A stretch of DNA of 17,388 nucleotides from an uncultured Collinsella sp. (GCA_900556605.1 USPC01000017.1:1-17388), one strand, 5' to 3'. Shown: positions 1 through 7,563, counted from the stretch's first letter. The notes: generated by a model from the sequence alone, not told the origin. Program-made: numbers and translations.

Positions 1-126
1 ATATGGCACCGTGGGGACACATGTATGTCAATCCTGGTCTAACAGAGCCTTAAATAATCATTCGGAGCAAATTTATTTCTATCCCCGTCCCAGAAAAATC
101 ATCGGGCGTGGTCTTGGACAAACAGT
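1..126. other. Short non-coding flank
   Basis: This 126-base stretch lies downstream of the methyltransferase gene, which reads on the minus strand and stops at 127. I see no convincing open reading frame, promoter or T-tailed hairpin in it. It contains an imperfect dyad around GACACATGTATGTC (17-30) and a short ATCCCCGTCCCAG segment near 101 that faintly recalls the arms of the inverted repeat at 17065-17128, but the match is too short to call a repeat. No terminator for the methyltransferase gene is visible here. Confidence 0.5.
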
Positions 127-1440
127 CTAGTTGCGCTTGAGGTGGACGACCGTTTCGCAGTGGAAGGTTTGCGGGAATAGGTCGACCGGTGTGATCTTGA
201 TGGGAGAGAAGGTGCCTTCTTCGACAAAGCGTTTGAGATCGCGCGCCAGGGTGGCCGGGTCGCAGCTCACGTAGGCGACATCGCGGGCACTCGTGCTGGC
301 GATAAGGTCGATCGCTTCGGGGGCGAGGCCTGCGCGCGGCGGGTCGACCACCAAGACGTCGGCATCCTGGTCGGGGAACTCGCGCACCGCGTCTCCGCCA
401 ATGACGTCGACGTTATCAAGCTTGTTGATCTCCAGGTTACGGCGCAGGTCGCGCACGGCGGGGCCGTAGGCCTCGACGGCGGCGACAAAGTCGCAGCGGC
501 GGGCGAGCGGCAGGGTAAAGGTGCCGGCACCGCAGTACAGGTCCACGGCAAGCTCGTCTTCCTGCGGATCGAGCGCTTCCATGACAAGCTCGATCAAAAT
601 CTCGGCACCCTTGGTGTTGACCTGGAAAAAAGACGGGGCAGACAAGCGCATCTGACCCTCGGCGATATTCTCGGTCCATGAGCCCTCTCCGGCGAGCATT
701 TCGACCTTGGAAACACGGCGGGCCTTCTTTTCGCCCTTGCTCATCACGCGTACGATGCTTGTGGGGTGCGCGGCGTCTGCCAACACGCGCGAGACTTGCG
801 AGCGCGGAAAAGAGCCTGTGGGCGTCCAGAGTGCGACCTCGAGTGCCTTGGTGCGGCGCGATGCGCGAATGCCCACGCGTTCGAGCCCCAAGTCATGGCT
901 GCCGCTTAGATAGTTGAGTGCGCCGACGACCGATTTGAGTGCCTTGGGGAAGCGTTTGTCGAACAACGGGCACGAATCGACGGTCACGATCTTGCGAGGA
1001 TCGACACCGTGCATGCCAAGACGCACGCGACCGTTGACGACGGTCGGTTCGAGCTCGATTTTATTGCGGTAGCCCCAGTCGTCCTTGGTGTGGCAGATGG
1101 GCTGTACCAACTCATCGACCTGCTCAGGAGCGAACTTGCCGATGCGCTCGAGCGTGGAGCGCAGGTTTTGCTCCTTGGCGGCGAGCTGTGCCGTGCGCGA
1201 GAGATTGCCCCACGAGCAGCCGCCGCAGATGCCCACGAAGGGGCAGGGAGGCTGAATGCGATCGGGGCTTGGCTCCAGAATCTCGGTGGTGCGGGCACGC
1301 ATGAACGACTTGCCGTCCTGTACGACCTCGGCCTCGACGGTGTCGCCTGCCACGGCACCCTGCACAAAGACGGCCTTGCCGTTGTCGGCGTGCGCCAGCC
1401 CGTCGGCGCCGTAGGTCATCGATTCTATAGTGAGCTTCAT
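127..1440 (-). CDS. 23S rRNA (uracil-C5)-methyltransferase, RlmD/RlmCD (TrmA/RumA) family
   Basis: Predicted SAM-dependent RNA methyltransferase that makes 5-methyluridine in RNA, most likely 23S rRNA. The chosen ATG (1438-1440) follows a GGCAGGA ribosome site and gives 437 aa; a longer reading from 1476 only adds 12 residues of unlikely sequence. An N-terminal TRAM-like RNA-binding segment covers about residues 1-55. The iron-sulfur cluster cysteines of the RumA type are visible as C66, C72, C75 (CPFVGICGGC) and C157 (VDSCPLF). The Rossmann SAM site is DLYCGAGTFTL (300-310), followed by DPPRAG (366-371), the catalytic cysteine C393 in VSCDPATLARD, and the C-terminal general-base glutamate E429 in FHCETV. 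All key residues are present. In Gram-positive bacteria one enzyme, RlmCD, often modifies both U747 and U1939; which target applies here cannot be read from sequence. It lies downstream of ppk1 on the same strand but behind a terminator, so it is probably a separate unit. Confidence 0.88.
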   Translation of the reverse strand: MKLTIESMTYGADGLAHADNGKAVFVQGAVAGDTVEAEVVQDGKSFMRARTTEILEPSPDRIQPPCPFVGICGGCSWGNLSRTAQLAAKEQNLRSTLERIGKFAPEQVDELVQPICHTKDDWGYRNKIELEPTVVNGRVRLGMHGVDPRKIVTVDSCPLFDKRFPKALKSVVGALNYLSGSHDLGLERVGIRASRRTKALEVALWTPTGSFPRSQVSRVLADAAHPTSIVRVMSKGEKKARRVSKVEMLAGEGSWTENIAEGQMRLSAPSFFQVNTKGAEILIELVMEALDPQEDELAVDLYCGAGTFTLPLARRCDFVAAVEAYGPAVRDLRRNLEINKLDNVDVIGGDAVREFPDQDADVLVVDPPRAGLAPEAIDLIASTSARDVAYVSCDPATLARDLKRFVEEGTFSPIKITPVDLFPQTFHCETVVHLKRN

Positions 1441-1488
1441 ATTCCTGCCTGTCATTCGCGTTGTTGTTCGCACCATGGTAGCAGGGAA

Positions 1489-1530
1489 AAGCGCCCCGCA
1501 TCCGAGGCTTTCCTCAAATGCGGGGCGCTT
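1489..1530 (-). terminator. Intrinsic terminator of ppk1
   Basis: The arms AAGCGCCCCGCAT (1489-1501) and ATGCGGGGCGCTT (1518-1530) form a perfect 13-bp stem. The loop carries a nested GAGG/CCTC helix. Read on the minus strand, the stem ends in a run of four T residues. It lies 23 nt beyond the ppk1 stop codon and before the methyltransferase start, so it separates the two genes. Confidence 0.8.
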
Positions 1531-1553
1531 CTACAAACTGCTTCTACAAACGA

Positions 1554-3962
1554 CTATTTCGTCTTGCCGGTAATGAGCGTCTTAAGACCCAGGCCGATCA
1601 GACCCAGGCCCATGCGCACGCGGCCGGGGCGATGGCGCTCGATGGCCTTGGTCTTGCCGGCGGGCTTATCGCGACGGGCGCTCGTCTCGGGTGCGGGCTT
1701 GGTGACCTGCGGCTCGGGCTGAGGTACAGGTGCGGGCTCGGGCTCAATGACGGTAGCCTGGACCTTCTGAACCTCGGTTGTGGCCGGCTGCGGTTCGGGC
1801 TCCGGCTGGGATGCGAGTGCGGGTTCTGCCTTGGCGGCGGCCTCGGCGTTGCGATAGGCACGCTCCAGCAGAGCCTCCTGCGAGTTGAAGGGTTTCTCAC
1901 CCTCTGCACGCTCCACGGGGACCCAGGTGCCGTCGCTCGTGAGGCTGCGGGCCTTCACGTTGTCGCGCAGCTGCATGCCCATGTACTCGTGCACTAGGGC
2001 GCGGCAGGTGGGGTCGAGCACGGGGAAGGCAATCTCCACGCGGTGCTCGGTGTTGCGCGTCATCATGTCTGCCGAGCTCAGGTAAATCATGTCCGAGTCC
2101 ACGCCGAAAGCATAGACGCGCGCGTGCTCCAAAAAGCGTCCGACGATGGAGCGGACATGCACGTTCTCGGTCTTGCCTGGAACACCGGGCTTGAGGCACG
2201 AGATGCCGCGGATGATCATGTCTACGCGGACTCCAGCGCACGATGCCTCGGCGATCTTGTCGATGACCTCGCGGTCGGTCAGCGAGTTGAGCTTAAAGAA
2301 CACGCGGGCGGGCTCGCCAGCGAGGGCGCGCTGGATCTCGCGATCCAGGCCGCGCATGATGAGCGGCTTGAGGCCGACCGGCGCTACGCCCAGGAAGCGG
2401 TAGTCGCCGCGCAGGTTGCCCAGCGACAGATTGCGGAAGAACAGGTTGGCGTCTTCACCGATGCCGGGATGGGCTGTCATGAGCATAAAGTCGCTGTAGA
2501 GTTTGGCCGTCTTCTCGTTAAAGTTGCCGGTGCCCAAAAGCGTGAGGCGCGTTAGCGCCATGCCCTCGCGATAGGTGAGCTGGCAGATCTTTGAGTGGCA
2601 TTTAAAGCCCTCGGAACCATAGATGACGGTGCAGCCGGCCTCTTCCAGGCGCTCGGCCCACTCGATGTTGTTCTGCTCGTCAAAGCGGGCACGAAGTTCC
2701 ATGAGCACCGTGACCTCTTTGCCGTTCTCGGCAGCATCGATCAGCGACTCGCACAGGCGGCTCTGCTTGGCCACGCGGTAGAGCGTGATGCGCAGCGAGA
2801 TGCACTCGGGGTCGTAGGCGGCCTCGTGCACCAGATCCAGGAAGGGGTTCATGGCCTCGTAGGGATAAAAGAGCAGCTTGTCGTGCTGCAGCACCTGCTC
2901 GCGGATGGAGCGGGTCATGTCGATGGTGGGATTGGGCTGCGGCCTAAACGGCGTAAAGAGCAGCTCGTTGCGCAGGTGCTCGGGAATCTTGCCCTCAATG
3001 CCAAAGACGTAGCCCAGGTCGAGCGGGATATCGCAGGTAAAGACAGAGCGGCGCGAAAGCTCGAGCGCCTTGCGGATGGTCTTGAGCGTTGCCTTCTCGA
3101 GCGACCCCGAGACCGCGAGCACTACCGGCTGCAGACGCAGGCGCTTCTTGAGGATGCGCTTCATGTGCTGGCGGTAGTCCTCTTCCTCTTCGACGCCCTC
3201 GCCGTCCGGATCGATGTCGGCGTTGCGGGTGACGCGGATCAGCGCACGATCCAGCGGCTTATAGGAGCCAAAGCAGCTGTCCAGGCAGGCGAGGATGACG
3301 TCCTCGAGCAAGATGTAGGAGTAGGTGCCGGTGGGCGAGGGAATCTCGACCACGCGGTTCATCGAGGCGGGAATCTCGATAAGGCCCAGCAGGCTCTCCT
3401 CGTCGGTGGCGCCGTCCAGACCACAGGCCAGATAGAGCGCGCCATTGCGTAGGTTGGGGAAGGGGTGGCGAGGATCGATGACCAGCGGCGAGATGACCGG
3501 CGACACGTAGGCCTGGAAGTAGCGGGTTACAAAGGTGCGCTCCTCGAGCGTAAGCGAATCGATGCGGGCGCGGTGAACGCCCAAGGTGTCGAGCTTGCCC
3601 TCGATGCTCTTAAAGATGGACTCCCAACGGGTAAGGAGCCCGGGCATTTCGGCCATGACAGCATCGACCTGTTCGGAGGCGGTCATATTGCTCTTGTTGT
3701 CGACAGGTTGCTTTTTGAGCTCTGCCAGATCGGACAGGCCGCCCACGCGCACCATGAGAAACTCGTCGAGGTTAGACTCGAAAATCGACACGAACTTTAG
3801 ACGCTCGAACAGCGGAACGGTCTCATCGAAGGCTTCGTCAAGCACACGGTTGTCAAAGCGTAGCCAGCTGAGCTCTCGGTTCTGCGTGTACGAGAAGTCG
3901 CGAGGCGGTTTGCGCAGCTTTGCGGCGGCTTGCTTTTTTTCGATTTTGCTCGGCATATGCAT
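1554..3962 (-). CDS. ppk1: Polyphosphate kinase 1 with Pro/Glu-rich C-terminal extension
   Basis: Ppk1 transfers the gamma phosphate of ATP reversibly to inorganic polyphosphate, a phosphate and energy store. The protein is 802 aa if the first ATG is used; a second ATG two codons later (3954-3956) is equally possible, and no strong ribosome site separates them. The four-domain Ppk1 core is intact: the N domain begins with NRELSWLRFDNRVL (28-41), H456 in GFKCHSKIC corresponds to the autophosphorylated histidine (E. coli H435), followed by GTGNFNEKTAKLYSDF (477-492), and H613 in RFLEHARVYAFG corresponds to E. coli H592. The core ends near residue 710. Roughly 90 extra residues follow: a stretch rich in Pro, Glu and Gln (about 713-757), a basic segment (about 763-782) and a glycine/leucine-rich end (GLGLIGLGLKTLI). 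Family members are usually about 690-720 aa, so this tail is an addition. It is transcribed away from arcA copy 1 across a 550-bp shared intergenic region. Confidence 0.93.
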   Translation of the reverse strand: MHMPSKIEKKQAAAKLRKPPRDFSYTQNRELSWLRFDNRVLDEAFDETVPLFERLKFVSIFESNLDEFLMVRVGGLSDLAELKKQPVDNKSNMTASEQVDAVMAEMPGLLTRWESIFKSIEGKLDTLGVHRARIDSLTLEERTFVTRYFQAYVSPVISPLVIDPRHPFPNLRNGALYLACGLDGATDEESLLGLIEIPASMNRVVEIPSPTGTYSYILLEDVILACLDSCFGSYKPLDRALIRVTRNADIDPDGEGVEEEEDYRQHMKRILKKRLRLQPVVLAVSGSLEKATLKTIRKALELSRRSVFTCDIPLDLGYVFGIEGKIPEHLRNELLFTPFRPQPNPTIDMTRSIREQVLQHDKLLFYPYEAMNPFLDLVHEAAYDPECISLRITLYRVAKQSRLCESLIDAAENGKEVTVLMELRARFDEQNNIEWAERLEEAGCTVIYGSEGFKCHSKICQLTYREGMALTRLTLLGTGNFNEKTAKLYSDFMLMTAHPGIGEDANLFFRNLSLGNLRGDYRFLGVAPVGLKPLIMRGLDREIQRALAGEPARVFFKLNSLTDREVIDKIAEASCAGVRVDMIIRGISCLKPGVPGKTENVHVRSIVGRFLEHARVYAFGVDSDMIYLSSADMMTRNTEHRVEIAFPVLDPTCRALVHEYMGMQLRDNVKARSLTSDGTWVPVERAEGEKPFNSQEALLERAYRNAEAAAKAEPALASQPEPEPQPATTEVQKVQATVIEPEPAPVPQPEPQVTKPAPETSARRDKPAGKTKAIERHRPGRVRMGLGLIGLGLKTLITGKTK

Positions 3963-4364
3963 CTGTCCGTTCAGTCCCCGCAGGGGACGGTAGCCTAACC
4001 CTATTCACTATTGTCTCAATTTAGTCGACTTGTGGCACGGACGTATTGTGCGAACGGTATCTTTACCTACTTCTTACGCTGACAAGTCATAGGACTGACG
4101 CCCTGCTCGTCTGCAAGCGGTCTATATCCTCACTCAACTGGTACGTAAGTGTGAATAAGAATGATGGATAGCTGAATATCATTGAATGCAGGCGGAAACG
4201 TAAACAAACATCATTTATATACATAAAACCGATTTAGCTATGCAATTATGAATCAAAAGTTTAGAGATGCAATTGCAAATAGTTTTTAGGAAAAAAGAGC
4301 GTTTACCTTTGAAAAGTTACTTTAGAACGCCGAAGTACATTATGGGGGAATCTCATGCGATATA

Positions 4365-4391
4365 CCGTTCATCGCACTTTGCTGACCGTTC
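4365..4391 (+). promoter_or_regulatory. Paired CCGTTC direct repeats upstream of arcA copy 1
   Basis: Two CCGTTC hexamers, at 4365-4370 and 4386-4391, start exactly 21 bp apart, two helical turns. The downstream one begins 15 bp before the weak -35 element. The same hexamers, the same 21-bp spacing and the same 15-bp offset occur before arcA copy 2 although the sequence between them has changed. This is what binding sites for a dimeric activator acting near -50 and -70 would look like. The protein is not identified by the sequence. Confidence 0.6.
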
Positions 4392-4400
4392 GGGGGCGAG

Positions 4401-4430
4401 GTGGAATTGCGGGTGGTTTTTGGATATAAC
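4401..4430 (+). promoter_or_regulatory. arcA copy 1 promoter, weak -35 and clear -10
   Basis: GTGGAA (4401-4406), an 18-bp spacer and TATAAC (4425-4430) match the element found before arcA copy 2 in spacing and sequence. The -35 is far from TTGACA, consistent with dependence on an activator bound at the upstream CCGTTC repeats. Transcription would start near 4437 and leave a leader of about 76 nt. Confidence 0.55.
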
Positions 4431-4476
4431 TAGAGCTGTCAGCAAGCAGCGTCCCATACGGAGGGGCGCTGATACA

Positions 4477-4510
4477 TTCGGCCAGTAAGGCCCGAAAGAA
4501 AGGTAGGAGG
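4477..4510 (+). promoter_or_regulatory. Leader hairpin and ribosome site of arcA copy 1
   Basis: TTCGGCC (4477-4483) pairs with GGCCCGAA (4489-4496) with one bulged base and a 5-nt loop. Two Shine-Dalgarno-like segments follow: AAAGG (4499-4503), nine nt before the ATG, and AGGAGG (4505-4510), only two nt before it. The first has the usual spacing and resembles the arcB site, so it is probably the one used. The hairpin is conserved before arcA copy 2. Confidence 0.5.
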
Positions 4511-4512
4511 CC

Positions 4513-5754
4513 ATGACGAAAGGTCTGCACGTGCCTTCCGAGATCGGCAAGCTCAGGAAGGTCTGCCTGCACCGTCCCGGCGACGAGCTCCTCAACCTGC
4601 CGCCCGACGAGCTCGAGCGACTCCTGTTCGACGACGTCCCGTTCCTGGAGGTCGCGCAGCAGGAGCACGACACCTTCGCCCAGATCCTGAGGGACCAGGG
4701 CGTCGAGGTCCTCTATCTCGAGAACCTCGTCGCCGAGGTGTTCGACCAGGTCCCCGGCGCCCGCGCCGAGTTCACCGACCAGTACATCGCCGAGGCCGGC
4801 ATCCGCGGCCAGCACATGCCGCAGATCGTCCGCGAGAAGCTGGACTCCATCGAGGACAACCTCGAGTTCGTCAAGAAGACCATGGCCGGCATGACCAAGG
4901 CCGAGATCGACCTGCCCCTCACGGCGTCCACGACCCTCGACTCCCTGGTCAACTCCGAGTCCGAGTCCGACCTGATCATCGACCCGATGCCCAACCTCTA
5001 CTTCACCCGCGACCCGTTCGCGGTCGTCGGCGAGGGCGTCAACCTCAACCGCATGTACTCGGTCACCCGCAACCGCGAGACCCTGTACGGCAAGTACGTC
5101 TTCAAGTACCACCCCGACTACAAGGACGTCTCCCTGTACTTCCGCCGCGACTGCCAGTTCCACACCGAGGGCGGCGACGTGCTGAACATCAACGAGAAGA
5201 CCCTCGCCGTCGGCATCTCCCAGCGCACCCAGGCCGCCGCTATCGACGTCATGGCCCAGAACATCTTCTGGAACTCCGACTCCAAGGTCGAGCGCATCCT
5301 GGCCTTCGACATCCCGGTCTCGCGCGCCTTCATGCACCTCGACACGGTCTTCACCCAGATCGACGTCGATAAGTTCACGATCCACCCCGCCATCATGGGC
5401 ACCCTGCGCGTCTACGAGCTGACCGCCGGCAAGAACCCGGGCGACGTGAACATCCGCCTGATCGAGGACACCCTCGAGCACGTCCTGGAGGACGCCACCG
5501 GCGTCGACCAGGTCAAGCTGATCCCCTGCGGCGGCGGCGACCCGATCGCGGCCTCCCGCGAGCAGTGGAACGACGGCTCCAACACCCTGTGCGTCGAGCC
5601 CGGCAAGATCTGCGTCTACGCCCGCAACACCGTCACCAACGACGTGCTGTACAAGGAGGGCCTGGACCTTCTCGTCGTGCCCTCCGCCGAGCTCTCCCGC
5701 GGCCGCGGCGGCCCGCGCTGCATGAGCATGCCCTTCTGGCGCGAGGACCTCTAA
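4513..5754 (+). CDS. arcA: Arginine deiminase, copy 1
   Basis: ArcA hydrolyses L-arginine to citrulline and ammonia, the first step of the fermentative arginine deiminase pathway, in the cytoplasm. The 413-aa length is typical. The guanidino-group-modifying fold residues are all present: D167 in NLYFTRDPF, E219 and D222 in EGGD, H275 and D277 in FMHLDTVF, and the nucleophile C403 in GRGGPRCMSMPFW; their spacing agrees with the well-studied Mycoplasma and Pseudomonas enzymes. The start is fixed by the conserved N terminus (HVPSEIGKLRKV). Codons end overwhelmingly in C, more so than in ppk1 or the methyltransferase, which suggests very high expression. This copy is identical in DNA to 7602-8843. 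It has its own promoter upstream and a terminator at 5815-5848, so it can be transcribed alone. Confidence 0.97.
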   Translation: MTKGLHVPSEIGKLRKVCLHRPGDELLNLPPDELERLLFDDVPFLEVAQQEHDTFAQILRDQGVEVLYLENLVAEVFDQVPGARAEFTDQYIAEAGIRGQHMPQIVREKLDSIEDNLEFVKKTMAGMTKAEIDLPLTASTTLDSLVNSESESDLIIDPMPNLYFTRDPFAVVGEGVNLNRMYSVTRNRETLYGKYVFKYHPDYKDVSLYFRRDCQFHTEGGDVLNINEKTLAVGISQRTQAAAIDVMAQNIFWNSDSKVERILAFDIPVSRAFMHLDTVFTQIDVDKFTIHPAIMGTLRVYELTAGKNPGDVNIRLIEDTLEHVLEDATGVDQVKLIPCGGGDPIAASREQWNDGSNTLCVEPGKICVYARNTVTNDVLYKEGLDLLVVPSAELSRGRGGPRCMSMPFWREDL

Positions 5755-5787
5755 GGTCTTCAAGGACCCGTACAGGTCATAATACAT

Positions 5788-5848
5788 ACATCTAGCTGCC
5801 ATTAGATGTCTCCCATTGGGGCGGTGCGGGTTTTCGCACCGCCCCAAT
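5788..5848 (+). terminator. Double hairpin terminator after arcA copy 1
   Basis: A first small stem, ACATCTA/TAGATGT (5788-5794 with 5803-5809), is followed by a perfect 14-bp stem ATTGGGGCGGTGCG/CGCACCGCCCCAAT (5815-5828 with 5835-5848) with a GGTTTT loop. The second stem is strong but is followed only by CTTGTA, not a real T run, so termination may be partial and allow readthrough into the aminotransferase gene 55 nt downstream. Confidence 0.65.
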
Positions 5849-5903
5849 CTTGTATGAGGAACGTCAACACGATTGGATGACTGCTTTTGTAAGGAGCTTG
5901 GCC

Positions 5904-7028
5904 ATGGACATCAAGACGATTGGCGTTGAGGAATGGCTCAACGTTTGGGAGAAGAGCGCCACGTGGGACATCGCCCAGTCGACGATCTCGTCGCTCACCA
6001 TGGGCGAGCTGCGCGCGCTCGATGAACAGGACGGCGCCACGTTCTACGAGCGCCTGGACCGCGAGAAGATGAACTACGGCTGGATCGAGGGCTCGCCGGA
6101 GTTTAAGGCCGAGGTTGCCAAGCTGTATCGTCGGGAGGTCAATCCCGATCACATTCTGCAGACCAATGGCTGCACGGGCGCTAACCTCAACGCCATCATG
6201 GCTGTGGTCGAGCCCGGCGACCATGTTATCGCCGAGTGGCCCACCTACGCGCCGCTCTACGAGATTCCGCGCACGCTGGGCGCCGAGGTCGAGTATTGGG
6301 AGCTTCGCGAGGAACTCGGCTGGAAGCCCGATATCGAGGAACTCAAGCGCTTGGTGCGTCCCAACACCAAGCTTATCTGCATAAACAACGCATCTAACCC
6401 CATCGGTACGGTGCTCGATGCCGATATGCTCGGCCAGATTGCCGAGATCGCCCGCTCGGTGGGCGCCTACGTGCTGTGCGACGAGGTATATCTGCCGCTC
6501 GAAAACACTGAGTCCTTTATGTCGATGGTCGACGTGTACGAGAGGGCCATTGTCACCAACTCGTTGTCGAAGACCTATTCGACACCTGCGGCCCGCGTGG
6601 GCTGGGTCCTGGCCGACAAAGAGGTGTCCAACCGCATCCGTACCTATCGCGATTACACCATGATCTGCGGCGGCGTGTTCAACGATGCTCTGGCGACCTA
6701 TGTGCTTGAGCACAAGGATAAGATTCTCGAGCGCAATCGCAAGATCGTGTTTGGCAACCGCGATATCGCGCAGGCTTGGATCGATACGCAGCATCGCGTT
6801 TCCTGGACGGCCCCGCAGGGCGTGTCCACCTCGTTTATCCAGCTGGATATTCCCGAGGATGACGAGGAGTTCTGCAGGCGCCTGCTGTCCGAGAGGGGAG
6901 TGCTGCTGGTCCCCGGTAGCCGTTTTGAGCTTCCCTGCGGCGCACGCCTGGGCTACTGCGCGAGCGAGGACGTTCTGCGCGAGGGCCTGAGGCTTTTGGG
7001 CGAGGCACTGGCGGAGTTCGATCGCTAG
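5904..7028 (+). CDS. ArcT-like class I/II PLP-dependent aminotransferase
   Basis: A fold-type I PLP enzyme of 374 aa. The ATG at 5904 follows AAGGAG by 7 nt; an upstream TTG at 5850 in the same frame would overlap the preceding terminator and is rejected. Visible residues are N165-P166 in NNASNPIG, D193 and Y196 in CDEVY (cofactor pyridine and phenol contacts), the Schiff-base lysine K223 in SLSKTYSTPAARVGW, and R348 in ARLGYC, which should bind the substrate carboxylate. Aminotransferases of this type, named ArcT, sit in arc operons of lactobacilli and streptococci; the position between two arcA genes suggests the same family, but the substrate is unknown in those systems too. No strong promoter is visible in the 55 nt between the terminator and the gene, so expression may depend on readthrough from arcA copy 1. 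A good terminator follows at 7078-7116. Confidence 0.85.
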   Translation: MDIKTIGVEEWLNVWEKSATWDIAQSTISSLTMGELRALDEQDGATFYERLDREKMNYGWIEGSPEFKAEVAKLYRREVNPDHILQTNGCTGANLNAIMAVVEPGDHVIAEWPTYAPLYEIPRTLGAEVEYWELREELGWKPDIEELKRLVRPNTKLICINNASNPIGTVLDADMLGQIAEIARSVGAYVLCDEVYLPLENTESFMSMVDVYERAIVTNSLSKTYSTPAARVGWVLADKEVSNRIRTYRDYTMICGGVFNDALATYVLEHKDKILERNRKIVFGNRDIAQAWIDTQHRVSWTAPQGVSTSFIQLDIPEDDEEFCRRLLSERGVLLVPGSRFELPCGARLGYCASEDVLREGLRLLGEALAEFDR

Positions 7029-7077
7029 GATTCCGATGGTCTTCGGGGGCCTTATCCAAATTAGCCGAAGATAATCG

Positions 7078-7117
7078 AAAACGGACCCGTTTCCCTAGGG
7101 GAAGCGGGTCCGTTTTT
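7078..7117 (+). terminator. Intrinsic terminator of the aminotransferase gene
   Basis: AAAACGGACCCG (7078-7089) pairs with CGGGTCCGTTTT (7105-7116), and the helix continues inward through TTTCCC/GGGAAG to a tiny loop, with one G-T pair. It ends in five T residues (7113-7117). This is a textbook Rho-independent terminator that closes off the unit before arcA copy 2. Confidence 0.85.
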
Positions 7118-7197
7118 CTATACCGAGAAGTCAAGTTGTTACAAATGGGGCCGTAAAGCGAGGCGGTATCCGCTGGGCCTTATACTGAGTTTCCGGT

Positions 7198-7224
7198 GAA
7201 CGGTATCAAGCGTCTGGTAAACGG
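7198..7224 (-). promoter_or_regulatory. Reverse-orientation CCGTTY pair with 21-bp spacing
   Basis: GAACGG (7198-7203) and AAACGG (7219-7224) are the reverse complements of CCGTTC and CCGTTT. They again start exactly 21 bp apart. The sequence TGAACGGTAT here is the exact reverse complement of ATACCGTTCA before arcA copy 1. It may be a distal site for the same regulator, about 250 bp upstream of the proximal pair of copy 2. Confidence 0.4.
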
Positions 7225-7453
7225 TAATTTATTTATCAGAAATGAATAGGACAAACTTTTTTCTGAATAAAAATGAAAATGGTTGAGACGCGGTGTGAAC
7301 CGCTAATTCTATTCATAGCTTTATTGGAAATATGCAATTTGAGGATGGTTTAACAAAGTTTAGTTCCATTTGATTTTAGGATTAAAACGCGTTTAAGCAC
7401 GTAAATACGCTTTATTAAGATGAAGTGTGCCATGCGTGAAGTATATGTGTATG

Positions 7454-7480
7454 CCGTTCACCCCCTATAAAAAACCGTTC
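7454..7480 (+). promoter_or_regulatory. Paired CCGTTC direct repeats upstream of arcA copy 2
   Basis: CCGTTC at 7454-7459 and 7475-7480, 21 bp apart, with the second starting 15 bp before the -35-like hexamer. Both are followed by the same bases as in copy 1: CCGTTCA for the first and CCGTTCGGGGGC for the second. The DNA between the hexamers is almost unrelated to copy 1, so the hexamers and their spacing are what has been kept. Confidence 0.6.
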
Positions 7481-7489
7481 GGGGGCAAG

Positions 7490-7519
7490 GTGGAAGTATG
7501 AGCTGATTTTGGATATAAA
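7490..7519 (+). promoter_or_regulatory. arcA copy 2 promoter
   Basis: GTGGAA (7490-7495), an 18-bp spacer and TATAAA (7514-7519), the same architecture as before copy 1. The start of transcription would be near 7526. The poor -35 and the flanking repeats point to activation rather than constitutive use. Confidence 0.55.
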
Positions 7520-7563
7520 TATGTCGTCAGCAATAACGCCTCACACGGAGGGGCGCTAACGAA

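Larger units (their letters stand above)
3963..4512. other. Divergent intergenic region between ppk1 and arcA copy 1
   Basis: This 550-bp region contains no credible gene. Near ppk1 there is a small GTCCCC/GGGGAC dyad (3974-3988) in the probable ppk1 leader; on the minus strand a weak promoter candidate TTGAGA, 16 bp, TAGGCT lies upstream of it. The middle (about 4140-4330) is strongly AT-rich and holds TGAATAAGAATGA (4152-4164) and TATGCAATT (4239-4247), both with counterparts at similar distances upstream of arcA copy 2. The arcA promoter elements proper lie at 4365-4430 and are listed separately. Confidence 0.6.

Noticed and set aside
3974..3988. GTCCCC/GGGGAC dyad in the ppk1 leader as a Pho-type or other operator
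   Set aside because: It has only 6-bp arms and no resemblance to a known Pho box; kept only as a remark in the intergenic entry.
4052..4060. Single GAACGGTAT sites (also GAACGG at 14343 and 17198) as further regulator sites
   Set aside because: A six-base match is expected several times by chance in 17 kb, and none has a partner 21 bp away.
4369..5847. A 492-codon open frame on the minus strand across arcA copy 1
   Set aside because: Same cause as the frame opposite arcA copy 2; its sequence over the arcA part is identical to that frame and it runs through the terminator.
5850..5903. A longer aminotransferase start at TTG 5850
   Set aside because: It begins inside or directly against the terminator stem ending at 5848 and lacks a ribosome site, while ATG 5904 has AAGGAG at good distance.
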